The notes under the pieces: model-generated | The model's input: the letters and a program-made list of their open reading frames with translations, nothing else | What the model was told of the DNA's origin: nothing | The model's database searches: none | In this document: positions 55,725 through 64,000 of the stretch, in pieces | Layout: each line of letters begins with the position of its first letter | How positions within the stretch are numbered: the stretch's first letter is position 1 | Program-made: the position numbers and the translations under genes | Source: Shewanella glacialipiscicola | Lineage (GTDB): Bacteria > Pseudomonadota > Gammaproteobacteria > Enterobacterales > Shewanellaceae | NCBI RefSeq assembly: GCF_023283485.1 | Contig: NZ_JAKILU010000014.1 | Span: 1-64,000 of the forward strand | Direction of reading: 5' to 3' | DNA length: 64,000 bases

Positions 55725-56206
55725 TGTGATTGCATGAATTGCGCGAGTTATGTGTACGCTGATACTTAAAGTGATATGACTCGCCACGTTGTGCGTGCTG
55801 TACAACGGTTGTTAACCTAGTCGCCAGCTGATTTAGTTAAAAAATCAGCTGGCGACTAGGTTAGATTTTAAATCTCACCAGTTTAAATTGTTCTATCACT
55901 TTTAATTTCTTCGCATTAACCGCCTTATTTCCTCGTTTGTGTATCACTACCCGATTTTGTATGCGTAAGTATGCGATTAACCTCAGCAATATTTTTTTAT
56001 CCTAAACTTTTATGACTTTAAAGTCGCTATTGCTTTAGTACAATTGATTATTCAGCTTAAAATTAGCCTAGAGTGTGTACTCATTACGATTTATCGCTTA
56101 CAAGCTGCCTTTATCTTAAGCCTATTGGTGTTGATCTCAGTCACATAAGCAGCATTTTAGGGAGCTGTTTTATCATTTAATGATTTGTCTACATAAAGGA
56201 GTAAAC
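55725..56206. other. obg-folA intergenic region
   Basis: The 480 bp hold a very long hairpin at 55813-55863 and otherwise AT-rich sequence with the folA promoter. No gene recognised. Confidence 0.45.
55813..55870 (+). terminator. Very long hairpin downstream of obg
   Basis: Two perfect 22-base arms (55813-55834 and 55842-55863) surround a 7-base loop, followed by GATTTT. Much longer than the other terminators here (about 8-14 bp). It may end obg transcription or have another role. Confidence 0.65.
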
Positions 56207-56689
56207 ATGCGTATTGCTATGATAGCCGCGATGGCAAACAATCGAGTTATCGGGAAAAATAATAAAATGCCATGGCATCTGCCAGAGGATTTACGCCACT
56301 TTAAGGCTATCACCCTAGGCAAGCCAGTCGTTATGGGGCGTAAGACCTTTGAGTCTATCGGTAGACCGCTTCCTGGCAGACATAACATCGTCATTTCACG
56401 TCAAACAGATCTTGTCATCACAGGGGTAACCTGTGTTACGTCCTTTGATGCAGCTAAAGATATTGCTGGTGATTGCGAAGAACTTGTCATCATTGGCGGC
56501 GGTCAGCTTTATGCCGAGTTATTACCTTACGCGGATACTCTATATTTAACGCAAATTAATCTTGAAGTTGAAGGCGATACTTTTTTCCCTATGTGGGATG
56601 ACGGTTCTTGGCATGAAATAGCGTCTTTATCGGGTAAAAGTACAGAAGGGTTGGAATATCGCTTTATCACCTTAAGTAAAAGATGTTAA
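56207..56689 (+). CDS. folA: Dihydrofolate reductase
   Basis: A 160-aa enzyme that reduces dihydrofolate with NADPH. MRIAMIAAMANNRVIGKNNK, the substrate-contacting acid in MPWHLPEDLRHFK, VVMGRKTFESIGRPLPGR and VIIGGGQLYAELL are all typical. AAAGGAGTAAAC before the ATG at 56207 decides the start; the frame is open to 56180. Length equals E. coli FolA (159). Confidence 0.98.
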   Translation: MRIAMIAAMANNRVIGKNNKMPWHLPEDLRHFKAITLGKPVVMGRKTFESIGRPLPGRHNIVISRQTDLVITGVTCVTSFDAAKDIAGDCEELVIIGGGQLYAELLPYADTLYLTQINLEVEGDTFFPMWDDGSWHEIASLSGKSTEGLEYRFITLSKRC

Positions 56690-56910
56690 ATTACTGGCTG
56701 TGTTGTGTACCCTGCGTGTATGCGGTGTAGCTTAATCGGATGTGTTTTATCCTATTGGACATATAGTTAACCTAGAAAAAGGGATCGTTTTGTCTTGTTA
56801 TCTTAGATGTTGAACGAGAGCTAAAACCAAAAGATTGGCATTATTTAGATAATAGATGCAGCCCATACAATATTAATTATAAAAAATAAGAAAGTATTGA
56901 GGAGTATCGG

Positions 56911-57324
56911 ATGCGTCTAATACCTGTAGCATTAGCTGCGTTAATTGGATTTAGTTATATTTCTGTACCTACAGCTGCCGTTGCAGCTGAAGATCCATTA
57001 ATTGCGAGTATTTGCGATTATGTAAAAGCGAACGATAAAAATCGCCTACGTAAAAAGTTAAAAGAAAGCCGCGTTAAATTACGTCAAATTTACAGTAGTA
57101 TCAGTTGCGATGGGGCGAGTTTGTTAAGGGCTGCCTATAGCGTAAATGCTGACGATGCGGGTGAGTTCGTTGCTAAACGTTTGTCAGTTAATGAATTGAG
57201 TGTAGCCGAAGCTGATGGTGTGACAATTTTTGCTTGGGCTGAAGCCAATGGTCATGGTGCTAGCCCAATTACTGCTGCAGTTAAAGAGCGTTTAGGCGCT
57301 GCAGCAGGTGGCGAAGAAGAGTAG
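56911..57324 (+). CDS. DUF3718 family secreted protein
   Basis: A 137-aa protein with a signal peptide (MRLIPVALAALIGFSYISV..., cut after AAVAAE) and a DUF3718-type core: SICDYVKANDKNRLRKKLKE and YSSISCDGASLLRAAYS, with two cysteines that could pair. Periplasmic by prediction. Common in Shewanella; function unknown. GAGGAGTATCGG precedes the ATG. Confidence 0.8.
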   Translation: MRLIPVALAALIGFSYISVPTAAVAAEDPLIASICDYVKANDKNRLRKKLKESRVKLRQIYSSISCDGASLLRAAYSVNADDAGEFVAKRLSVNELSVAEADGVTIFAWAEANGHGASPITAAVKERLGAAAGGEEE

Positions 57325-57361
57325 CTGGCTGAGCCGTTATTTACTGGCCTAACAGCTTAAG

Positions 57362-57392
57362 AAAAATGCCGAACTTCAGTTCGGCATTTTTT
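57362..57392 (+). terminator. Terminator after the DUF3718 gene
   Basis: AAAAATGCCGAAC-TTCA-GTTCGGCATTTTTT. Confidence 0.9.
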
Positions 57393-57495
57393 ATATTTAA
57401 ACTCAGTGCTATACGGTATTTTGAGTGAAAAACCATCGACGGTTTGACTATTATCGAGAGCCACTTAGCGAGCCTCGATTGCGCTTAAAGCGTGA

Positions 57496-59517
57496 TTAGA
57501 GCCTAAACTCACCGACTGAAGCTTGCAGTTCTTCGGCTAATTTAGCGACTTGGTGACTAGATTGAGCGGTTTGATCTGCGCCGATAGCGGTTTCTTCTGA
57601 AATAGCCGCAATATGTTCAAGTTTCTCTGATACCTGTTGGCTCACTAAGTTTTGTTCCTGCGCTGCATGGGCGATGTGAGTACCTGAATCATAGGCTCTG
57701 TGGACTGATTGACTGATGGTTTCCAGTGCAATGTTTGTTTGCTCTGTTTTCTCGACACAGGCATTGGCTTGCGCGCGGCCTATATCCATTGCAACAACAG
57801 CTTGTTCTGCGCCCAGTTGTAGTACTTCAATCATTTGTTGGATTTCTCTTGTTGATGCTTGAGTACGAGAGGCTAGATTACGAACCTCATCGGCAACAAC
57901 GGCAAAACCGCGGCCTTGCTCACCCGCGCGAGCGGCTTCAATGGCGGCATTGAGTGCGAGTAGGTTAGTCTGCTCAGCAATACTGCGGATCACATCTAAG
58001 ATAGAGCTAATGGACGCGCTATCTGATTGCACTTTGTTGATCACTAGACCGGCTTTGGCGACTTCATCGGCTAATGCCAAAATAGTCAGTTTGTTCTCCT
58101 CTGCAATAATACGCATATGCTGCGTTTCTTGGTCAGCCTGTTTAATTTGCTCAAGAGCTTCATCTGCACTTAACGTGACTTGCTGAGCACTGGAGCTCAG
58201 TTCCGTTGTGGCTGCGGCGACTTGGTCAACTTGGCTTTTTTGCTCTTGAATGCCGGACGTGGTTTGGGCTGTAATGGCTGAAGTTTGCTCGGCCGCTGCA
58301 GCAAGTTGGTTTGAGCGATCTAAAATACCAATAATCAAACTTCGCAGACTGTCGACAAGGCGATTACAATTTTTCGCCAGTTCAGCAAATTCATCGTGCC
58401 CAGAATCATCGAGTTTGTGAGTCAGGTTGCCCGAAGCTAAAACGTTAAGAGCATGGTTTACTTGGCTTAGTGAGCGTTTTAGCGGATTGACGACAGCAAA
58501 GCTGACGATGACAGCAACAACAATAGCAATCAACACGACTAGAGTTGTTTGTATGCTGGCTGAGTCGATGTTATCGATAGTATCTCGGCTCATATTTGCT
58601 GCAATAAGTTCGATATTATTGCTGACATCATCCATATTGGCATTGATAACGGTGACATCTTTTTCAATAACGTTGAGTTTTGCTATGGATTCTTTAGCGT
58701 TACTGAGTTGGCTCGATTTCACTTGCAGCATAGATTGCGGCCCAGTGACGAGCGTTAATACTTTTTCAATATCTTTGGTCACTGAACTTAAAGTCTCTGC
58801 TGCGATAATGCCTTGACCGTGGCGATTGACATAATCCAGTTTGTTCTTGGTTTCGCTAAGAATATAGTCAAGTTCTTTAGAAATCAGTTCGTGCTTGCTG
58901 TCTTCTTCGTTACTCACTAAGTCTGCGATAGTCGTGATAATATTGCCCAGACTGGTGTCTATGGCGCTCGCCGATGCCGCAATACTCTGTAAATCAGGGT
59001 TGTCACTGCTTTCTAAATCAACAATGTCGAGCAATTCTGATGATGCATCATCGGCCGCGTTTTCGAGTTTTTTCTTCAGATCGATTAACAGTTCTTGCTT
59101 GCTTAAAGCCGCTTCTCGTTCGGCAAACATGGCTAGACTGTCGCGTTCAAAGGTAGAAAAACTGCTATTCAATTGGGTAGTTAAAGAGGCAAAGTTGGGA
59201 TGATTTTTTAATAATTGAGAAAGGTTAGCTATTTCATCTTTAAAGCGAGAGGTGTGACTGCCGAATACTGCGCGGATACTTGGGATCGTTGTCGCTTTTG
59301 GGGCGTGGTAGGCAATGAGGATCTGTTTTTGTTGTTCACTCAATGTCTCGCTTAAATGATTGGTCGATTTAAGCGCGGGCAAGCTTAACTCTTGCATCAT
59401 AGCCGAACTTTCTTTGAGGCTATTGTTGGTGAGATAAGACGTGAATCCTAGCAGCACGAGTAACAGTATAACAATACCAAATCCGCCAATGACTCTGGTG
59501 GCTACATTAAATTTCAT
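57496..59517 (-). CDS. Methyl-accepting chemotaxis protein
   Basis: A 673-aa transmembrane chemoreceptor. Membrane helix 1 is near residues 8-28 ([20 protein letters not shown]), a periplasmic helical sensor of ~300 residues follows, then helix 2 near 325-345 ([21 protein letters not shown]), a HAMP domain, and a signalling domain with [19 protein letters not shown] and [19 protein letters not shown]. The ligand is unknown. Lies next to apaH but in its own transcript. Confidence 0.93.
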   Translation of the reverse strand: MKFNVATRVIGGFGIVILLLVLLGFTSYLTNNSLKESSAMMQELSLPALKSTNHLSETLSEQQKQILIAYHAPKATTIPSIRAVFGSHTSRFKDEIANLSQLLKNHPNFASLTTQLNSSFSTFERDSLAMFAEREAALSKQELLIDLKKKLENAADDASSELLDIVDLESSDNPDLQSIAASASAIDTSLGNIITTIADLVSNEEDSKHELISKELDYILSETKNKLDYVNRHGQGIIAAETLSSVTKDIEKVLTLVTGPQSMLQVKSSQLSNAKESIAKLNVIEKDVTVINANMDDVSNNIELIAANMSRDTIDNIDSASIQTTLVVLIAIVVAVIVSFAVVNPLKRSLSQVNHALNVLASGNLTHKLDDSGHDEFAELAKNCNRLVDSLRSLIIGILDRSNQLAAAAEQTSAITAQTTSGIQEQKSQVDQVAAATTELSSSAQQVTLSADEALEQIKQADQETQHMRIIAEENKLTILALADEVAKAGLVINKVQSDSASISSILDVIRSIAEQTNLLALNAAIEAARAGEQGRGFAVVADEVRNLASRTQASTREIQQMIEVLQLGAEQAVVAMDIGRAQANACVEKTEQTNIALETISQSVHRAYDSGTHIAHAAQEQNLVSQQVSEKLEHIAAISEETAIGADQTAQSSHQVAKLAEELQASVGEFRL

Positions 59518-59610
59518 AGGAGACTCCGATTTTTATTATATTTTTCCAAATGAAAGCAGGGATATATTCAGGGGCAGCACAAAGGGTTATCGACGTTAAG
59601 TCACTTTAGT

Positions 59611-60435
59611 TTAACTCTTTTTTAACTTCTTTTGGGTGATTATTTGGTCTTTTTCGAGGTGCCATAGGGTTAAATGTTCACCCCAGCAACATCCGGTATC
59701 TAAAGCCTTTAGCTTATTGTTGCTGACCTTACCCATCAGTGCTGCCCAATGTCCAAATACTAGGGTATGACTCTCACGCAAAGGTGAGGGGAAATCAAAC
59801 CAGGGCCGTAATTGAGGATTGGTACACTTTTCTGGTGGCTGCTTACAATCAAAATTAAATCGGCCATCAAGATAGAGGTAACGCATGCGTGTTAATGCAT
59901 TGATACAATAGCGTAATCTGGTTATACCTGCCGCAGTGGCATCCCAGTGATCCGATGTATCGGAGTACATTTGGCTTATTAACGCCTCTAAATAGTCATC
60001 CCGTTGTAATGCTTCACTGACTAACGCGGTTTCTTGCCTTAATACGTCTAATGACCATTGTGGCGGTATACCCGCATGGCTCATGATGATCTTATGCTCA
60101 GGTAACTCACGCATAAGTGGTTGCTGCCTTAGCCAGTCAATGGATGCTGCAATGTCGGTAGACTCTAGAATCTCAGTAAGATGATCGCTAGGTTTAGGCC
60201 GTTTAAGCTTACCGTGCAATGCTAATAAATGTAGATCGTGATTACCTAATACTGTTTTAGCGGCATCGCCTAAAGAACGAAAAAAGCGCAGAGTGGCTAA
60301 GGAATCAGGCCCGCGAGCAACCAGATCGCCTACGGCCCAAAGCTCATCGCGGGAAGGATTAAAATCAACCTTAGCGAGTATTCTTTGTAACTCAGTAAAA
60401 CAACCTTGAATATCACCAACAAAATAATGTGCCAC
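59611..60435 (-). CDS. apaH: Bis(5'-nucleosyl)-tetraphosphatase, symmetrical
   Basis: A 274-aa phosphoesterase that cuts Ap4A to two ADP (and Np4-capped RNA). Metal-site motifs GDIQGCFTELQRIL (residues 7-20), VGDLVARGPDS, LGNHDLHLLAL and MSHAGIPPQW are complete. Length is close to E. coli ApaH (280). Lies after apaG in the conserved surA-pdxA-ksgA-apaG-apaH order. Confidence 0.97.
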   Translation of the reverse strand: MAHYFVGDIQGCFTELQRILAKVDFNPSRDELWAVGDLVARGPDSLATLRFFRSLGDAAKTVLGNHDLHLLALHGKLKRPKPSDHLTEILESTDIAASIDWLRQQPLMRELPEHKIIMSHAGIPPQWSLDVLRQETALVSEALQRDDYLEALISQMYSDTSDHWDATAAGITRLRYCINALTRMRYLYLDGRFNFDCKQPPEKCTNPQLRPWFDFPSPLRESHTLVFGHWAALMGKVSNNKLKALDTGCCWGEHLTLWHLEKDQIITQKKLKKS

Positions 60436-60455
60436 AGCAACCCTTCCTTAATATA

Positions 60456-60836
60456 TCAATGAAGTAACCCTGGCGTTGTTAAGCGGAAGGGACGGATCGT
60501 TGCCTGAAAACGTTCACCCGATTCGCTGACCATACCATAAGTGCCGTGCATAATGCCTAGCGGTGTATCGAGCACTGTGCCACTGGTGTATTGATAGGCT
60601 GTATTAGGCGCTATGGTGGGCGTTTCGCCGACCACTCCTGCACCTTGGACTTCACTGATATTGCCGTTGGCATCAGTGATGATCCAGTGGCGAGTTTCGA
60701 GCTTGGCCGCTTTATTACCTAAATTAATGATGGTGATGGTATAGCTGAAGAGATATTTTTCATCTTCGGGTGAGGATTGTTGCTCGATATACTCAGTTTT
60801 GACTTCGACCCTAATGGAGGTATCCAATGCGCTCAT
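60456..60836 (-). CDS. apaG: ApaG (DUF525) protein
   Basis: A 126-aa immunoglobulin-like protein: VEVKTEYIEQQSSPEDEKYL, YTITIINLGNKAAKLETRHW and GTYGMVSESGERFQATIRPF are the family pattern. The start at 60836 gives the same length as E. coli (125); the frame is open ten codons further. Role unclear, genetically linked to ApaH. Confidence 0.96.
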   Translation of the reverse strand: MSALDTSIRVEVKTEYIEQQSSPEDEKYLFSYTITIINLGNKAAKLETRHWIITDANGNISEVQGAGVVGETPTIAPNTAYQYTSGTVLDTPLGIMHGTYGMVSESGERFQATIRPFRLTTPGLLH

Positions 60837-60884
60837 TGTGGTTCCTAAGCTCTGGTCTAAGGGCACCTAAGTGCCCAGACGGGT

Positions 60885-61691
60885 TTATGCTTGCTTATCA
60901 CATACCATGTTAGCCATTGCCACATATTGCTGAACACTGATTTGCTCAGGGCGTTGACTTGAATCTATGCCTAATTGTTCAAACTCGGCATCGGATAGCA
61001 TGTGCTTTAAGTTATTACGTAATGTTTTACGGCGCATGTTGAAGGCCGTGGTACAAAGGTGGCGTAGCACTTTTACGTCTTTACAAGGAAATGGCTTTAC
61101 TGCGTAGGGCAATAAGCGAACTACTGCAGAATCGACTTTTGGTGCTGGAGTAAAGCTATGTGGCGGCACTTCGAGTACGGGAACCACCTGGCAGAAATAT
61201 TGTGCCATTACGGTTAAACGGCCATAAGCTTTACAGCCAGGGCTCGCCGATAAACGCAGTACCACTTCTTTTTGTAACATAAAGTGCATTGTTTCAATCT
61301 GTTCAGCAAACTCAAACAGATGGAACATTAGCGGCGTTGAAATGTTGTAAGGTAAGTTACCGAACACCTTCATTTTTTTGCCTGGCACACTCAATTGACC
61401 AAAATCAAACTGTAATGCATCACCTTGATGAATAGTCAGTTTATCTTTAAGTATTGGGTGCTGATGTAGACGCTCAACCAGATCGCGGTCAAGTTCAACA
61501 ACCGTAAGATTATCGATAGCCTCTGCAACGGGTTCCGTTAAGGCGCCTAGACCGGGACCGATTTCTACCATTACATGGTGGTTGTCAGGGGAAATTGCAC
61601 CCACAATGCGATCAATCACATTACTGTCGGTAAGGAAGTTTTGTCCAAAACGCTTTCTGGCCGTGTGGCCTAAATGTACTTTGCTGCTCAT
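60885..61691 (-). CDS. rsmA: 16S rRNA dimethyladenosine transferase
   Basis: A 268-aa enzyme (KsgA) that dimethylates two adenines near the 3' end of 16S r[35 protein letters not shown] (SAM site), [18 protein letters not shown] (catalytic NLPY) and [14 protein letters not shown] are all visible. Length matches E. coli (273). Confidence 0.97.
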   Translation of the reverse strand: MSSKVHLGHTARKRFGQNFLTDSNVIDRIVGAISPDNHHVMVEIGPGLGALTEPVAEAIDNLTVVELDRDLVERLHQHPILKDKLTIHQGDALQFDFGQLSVPGKKMKVFGNLPYNISTPLMFHLFEFAEQIETMHFMLQKEVVLRLSASPGCKAYGRLTVMAQYFCQVVPVLEVPPHSFTPAPKVDSAVVRLLPYAVKPFPCKDVKVLRHLCTTAFNMRRKTLRNNLKHMLSDAEFEQLGIDSSQRPEQISVQQYVAMANMVCDKQA

Positions 61692-61705
61692 TAATAATGT
61701 AATCG

Positions 61706-62692
61706 TTAGTTCTTTGAGGATAACTCAATGGCTTTATTCAGAGCACAAACAAAACTGCCAATATCGGCTTTGCCTGTACCCGCGAGATCGAGCGCCGTAC
61801 CGTGGTCAACCGAGGTACGAATATAAGGTAAACCTAAGGTGATGTTTACCGATTTGCCAAATCCTTGTGACTTGAGAACGGGAAGTCCTTGGTCATGGTA
61901 CATGGCCAAGACGACATCAGCATCCTGTAAATATTTAGGTTGGAATAGGGTATCGGCCGGTAATGGACCAATAATATTCATGTTAAATTCTTCCCGCAAT
62001 TCGTTCAAAGCAGGAATGATAGTATCGATTTCTTCACGGCCTAAATGGCCGTCTTCACCTGCATGTGGATTCAGGCCGCTGACATAAATTTTCGGTGAAG
62101 CGATACCAAATTTATTAATAAGGTCAGCATGTAAGATTTTGATGATATGCCGTAAACGTTGGCGAGTAATTGCTTTTGCAACATAGGCTAACGGAATATG
62201 AGTCGTTACCAGTGCAACTTGTAATCCTGGCGCAGTCAGCATCATCACCACATCGGGGCAATTAGCTTGGTGGGCAAAAAACTCGGTATGGCCGCTAAAG
62301 GAGATCCCCGCTTGATTAATAATCCCTTTATGTACCGGACCTGTCACCACAGCATCAAATTCGCCGCTTATATTTTTCTCACCAGCATAGCGCAGCGTTT
62401 CAATCACATAGCTACTATTTTGCTCATCGAGCTGACCACAAACCACATCACTGACTAACTTGAATGGCGCAATCGTTAAGGTGCCTGCTTCTTGTGGTCT
62501 GGGCGCTTGATTTGGCTGGTAAGGACGAAAGGTCACTTGCAAACCAAGTTGTTTGGCACGGTTTGTTAATAATTCAGGATCTGCACAAACGACTAACTCA
62601 GCAGGCCAAGCCTGCTGAGCGAGTTGTACGACTAAATCGGGGCCGATACCAGCGGGTTCGCCTGGGGTAATGGCAATGCGTTTAGTGCTCAA
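61706..62692 (-). CDS. pdxA: 4-hydroxythreonine-4-phosphate dehydrogenase
   Basis: A 328-aa enzyme of pyridoxal phosphate synthesis. [20 protein letters not shown] at the start, [20 protein letters not shown] near 135, [19 protein letters not shown] near 205 with zinc ligands, and [12 protein letters not shown] near 264. Length close to E. coli (329). Between surA and rsmA as usual. Confidence 0.97.
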   Translation of the reverse strand: MSTKRIAITPGEPAGIGPDLVVQLAQQAWPAELVVCADPELLTNRAKQLGLQVTFRPYQPNQAPRPQEAGTLTIAPFKLVSDVVCGQLDEQNSSYVIETLRYAGEKNISGEFDAVVTGPVHKGIINQAGISFSGHTEFFAHQANCPDVVMMLTAPGLQVALVTTHIPLAYVAKAITRQRLRHIIKILHADLINKFGIASPKIYVSGLNPHAGEDGHLGREEIDTIIPALNELREEFNMNIIGPLPADTLFQPKYLQDADVVLAMYHDQGLPVLKSQGFGKSVNITLGLPYIRTSVDHGTALDLAGTGKADIGSFVCALNKAIELSSKN

Positions 62693-62698
62693 TTAGAA

Positions 62699-64000
62699 TT
62701 AACCTCGGTTGGTCTCTGGCTGGAAGATTTCAATGTATGCGTCTGAACGCATTTCGTCTAGCCAGTTTTGTAATTCTTCGTTAAATTTACGACGGAATAT
62801 TAACTGATGCGCACGATTACTATTGAACTGATCGGTCGCGTCGGTTTTTCTGCGTTCTTCTAACTGGGTAATGTGCCAACCGTGAGTGGTACGGAATGGT
62901 TCACTGATTTGCTCTGGTTTTAAGCTATTGAGTGTTTGAGCAAACTCTGGCACATAAATGCTGGGTTCTGCCCAACCTAGCTCACCACCTTTAGTGGCTG
63001 AACCTGGATCTTCAGAATACTGGCGCGCAAGATCTTCAAATTTAGCTTCGCCTGAACGGATTTGCTTAACGAATTGCTCAAGCATAGCTTTGGCACGGTC
63101 TTCAGACAGAATTGGCGATGGCTTAAGCAGAATGTGACGAGCTCTTACTTCTTCAATTTCTTTTGTTTGCAGACCACGGGCATCCATAATTTTGATAATA
63201 TGGAAACCAGCACCACTTTTGATTGGACCGAAAATATCGCCGGTCTTTGCGCCATTAATGACTTCGGCGAATAGGGTCGGCATTTCGTTGATGTTCATGT
63301 AATCCCAAATACCGCCTTCTAGAGCTTTTGGGCCTGAAGATGAAGCAATAGCAGTACTGCGGAAATCCTCACCCTTTTTCAAACGTTCCAATACAATATT
63401 GGCGCGTTTACTGGAGGCTTCTAATTGCTCGCTGGTTGGATCATTGGGGACATCAATCAAGATGTGGCCAATTTGGTATTCCACATCTTTGATACCTTGC
63501 TCTTGGATGAGCTTAACTAAACTGGTAATTTCCTGTGGAGATACCTGAATACGGCGCTGTACTTGAATACGCTGAATTTCACCTAAGGTGATTTCTTCAC
63601 GTAATTGTTCACGATATTGGCTAAAGCTTAACCCTTCGCTTTCAATTTTCTGTTGCATTTGAGCGACAGATATTTTTTGCTCACGGGCAATGTTTTCAAT
63701 CGCCTGGTCTAGCTGTAAATCACCAATGTTCAGGCCAATACGAGCAGCCATTTGGAGCTGCAAACGCGTCAGAATTAGGCGTTCAATAACCTGAGTGCGC
63801 AGGGCACTGTCAGAAGGTAACGATTGATTAGCAGCTTTAGCATTGGCTTTTACTGTGTCAATCATGTTGATGATTTCACTTTCTAGCACTATGCCGTCGT
63901 TAATTTGGACCGCAACACGGTCAAGTGGCTCTGGTGCTGCCAATGTAGATTGGCTCATAGCGAGTGCAAATAAAGCAAAAATTAGATGTTTACTGGGTTT
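62699..64000 (-). CDS. surA: Periplasmic peptidyl-prolyl isomerase/chaperone SurA (5' end beyond window)
   Basis: The frame is open to the window edge, so the gene is partial; 433 codons are visible. The first visible residues KPSKHLIFALFALAMSQSTL are a signal peptide lacking only the initiator, so the true start is probably one codon outside. An ATG at 63958 lies inside the signal peptide and is not the start. A SurA N-domain (residues ~25-170) precedes two parvulin domains: DVEYQIGHILIDVPNDPTSE and EEVRARHILLKPSPILSED. It helps fold outer-membrane proteins, such as receptors like HugA. Confidence 0.96.
   Translation of the reverse strand, partial: KPSKHLIFALFALAMSQSTLAAPEPLDRVAVQINDGIVLESEIINMIDTVKANAKAANQSLPSDSALRTQVIERLILTRLQLQMAARIGLNIGDLQLDQAIENIAREQKISVAQMQQKIESEGLSFSQYREQLREEITLGEIQRIQVQRRIQVSPQEITSLVKLIQEQGIKDVEYQIGHILIDVPNDPTSEQLEASSKRANIVLERLKKGEDFRSTAIASSSGPKALEGGIWDYMNINEMPTLFAEVINGAKTGDIFGPIKSGAGFHIIKIMDARGLQTKEIEEVRARHILLKPSPILSEDRAKAMLEQFVKQIRSGEAKFEDLARQYSEDPGSATKGGELGWAEPSIYVPEFAQTLNSLKPEQISEPFRTTHGWHITQLEERRKTDATDQFNSNRAHQLIFRRKFNEELQNWLDEMRSDAYIEIFQPETNRG

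Overview
The window looks like the chromosome of a Shewanella species. This rests on the recognised gene order: metH beside a B12-salvage/transport cluster, a tonB-exbBD-hmuTUV block divergent from hugA-hugX-hugZ, a ccoG/fadD pair, ung, ispB-rplU-rpmA-obg, folA, and apaH-apaG-ksgA-pdxA-surA. Most of the window is ordinary gamma-proteobacterial housekeeping. The accessory signals are a left-end segment, a nest of small mobile elements near 22.8-24.4 kb, and several decayed genes.

Layout. 1-4.4 kb: AT-rich accessory segment with an OLD-family (GajA-like) ATPase/TOPRIM nuclease, a DUF2075-type helicase and an unknown 165-aa protein, separated by one good and one weaker integron attC-like site. 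This resembles a small cassette cluster without integrase and is a candidate phage-defence locus. 4.3-4.9 kb: a noncoding stretch rich in hairpins. 4.9-8.6 kb: metH (minus strand) with three tandem MetJ-type boxes upstream. 9.0-16.9 kb: B12 salvage and uptake (cobC, cobalamin riboswitch, a short coupled leader ORF, btuD, btuC, cobT, cobS, cobU, cobO, btuF), which supplies the MetH cofactor. 17-22.7 kb: semialdehyde dehydrogenase, MAPEG protein, Aer-like chemoreceptor, a long empty intergenic region and pyrC.

22.8-24.4 kb: an IS1595-type insertion sequence sits inside a 270-bp MITE, which itself appears to sit inside a second inverted-repeat element. An intact, inverted copy of the 270-bp MITE lies at 31.6-31.9 kb, so the two copies bracket 7.4 kb. 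Inside the bracket are the curli export genes csgE-csgF-csgG (no curlin subunit gene in the window), a TetR repressor plus aldehyde dehydrogenase with a clear operator, a SpoIIAA-like protein, two universal stress proteins, a periplasmic binding protein and a small winged-helix protein.

32-41.2 kb: haem acquisition, two divergent units from a region with a strong Fur box: tonB-exbB-exbD-hmuT-hmuU-hmuV leftward and hugA-hugX-hugZ rightward. 41.3-45 kb: an ABCB-type exporter with an odd Asn-Val-Thr repeat and a fatty acyl-CoA ligase. 45.4-49.4 kb: ccoG, a sigma-54 activator gene with PAS, AAA+ and Fis-type HTH parts broken by a frameshift, and a membrane-anchored thioredoxin. A good sigma-54 promoter lies before ccoG and a GATATATC palindrome recurs upstream of both ccoG and the activator gene, which suggests a small dedicated circuit.

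49.6-64 kb: a peptidase S10 remnant, a LysE-type exporter, a DUF3144 protein, an orphan type IV-like prepilin, ung, ispB divergent from rplU-rpmA, obg, folA, a DUF3718 protein, a chemoreceptor, and the apaH-apaG-ksgA-pdxA-surA cluster (surA runs off the window end). I found no rRNA, tRNA or CRISPR array. All assignments come from reading the sequence; no database search was run.
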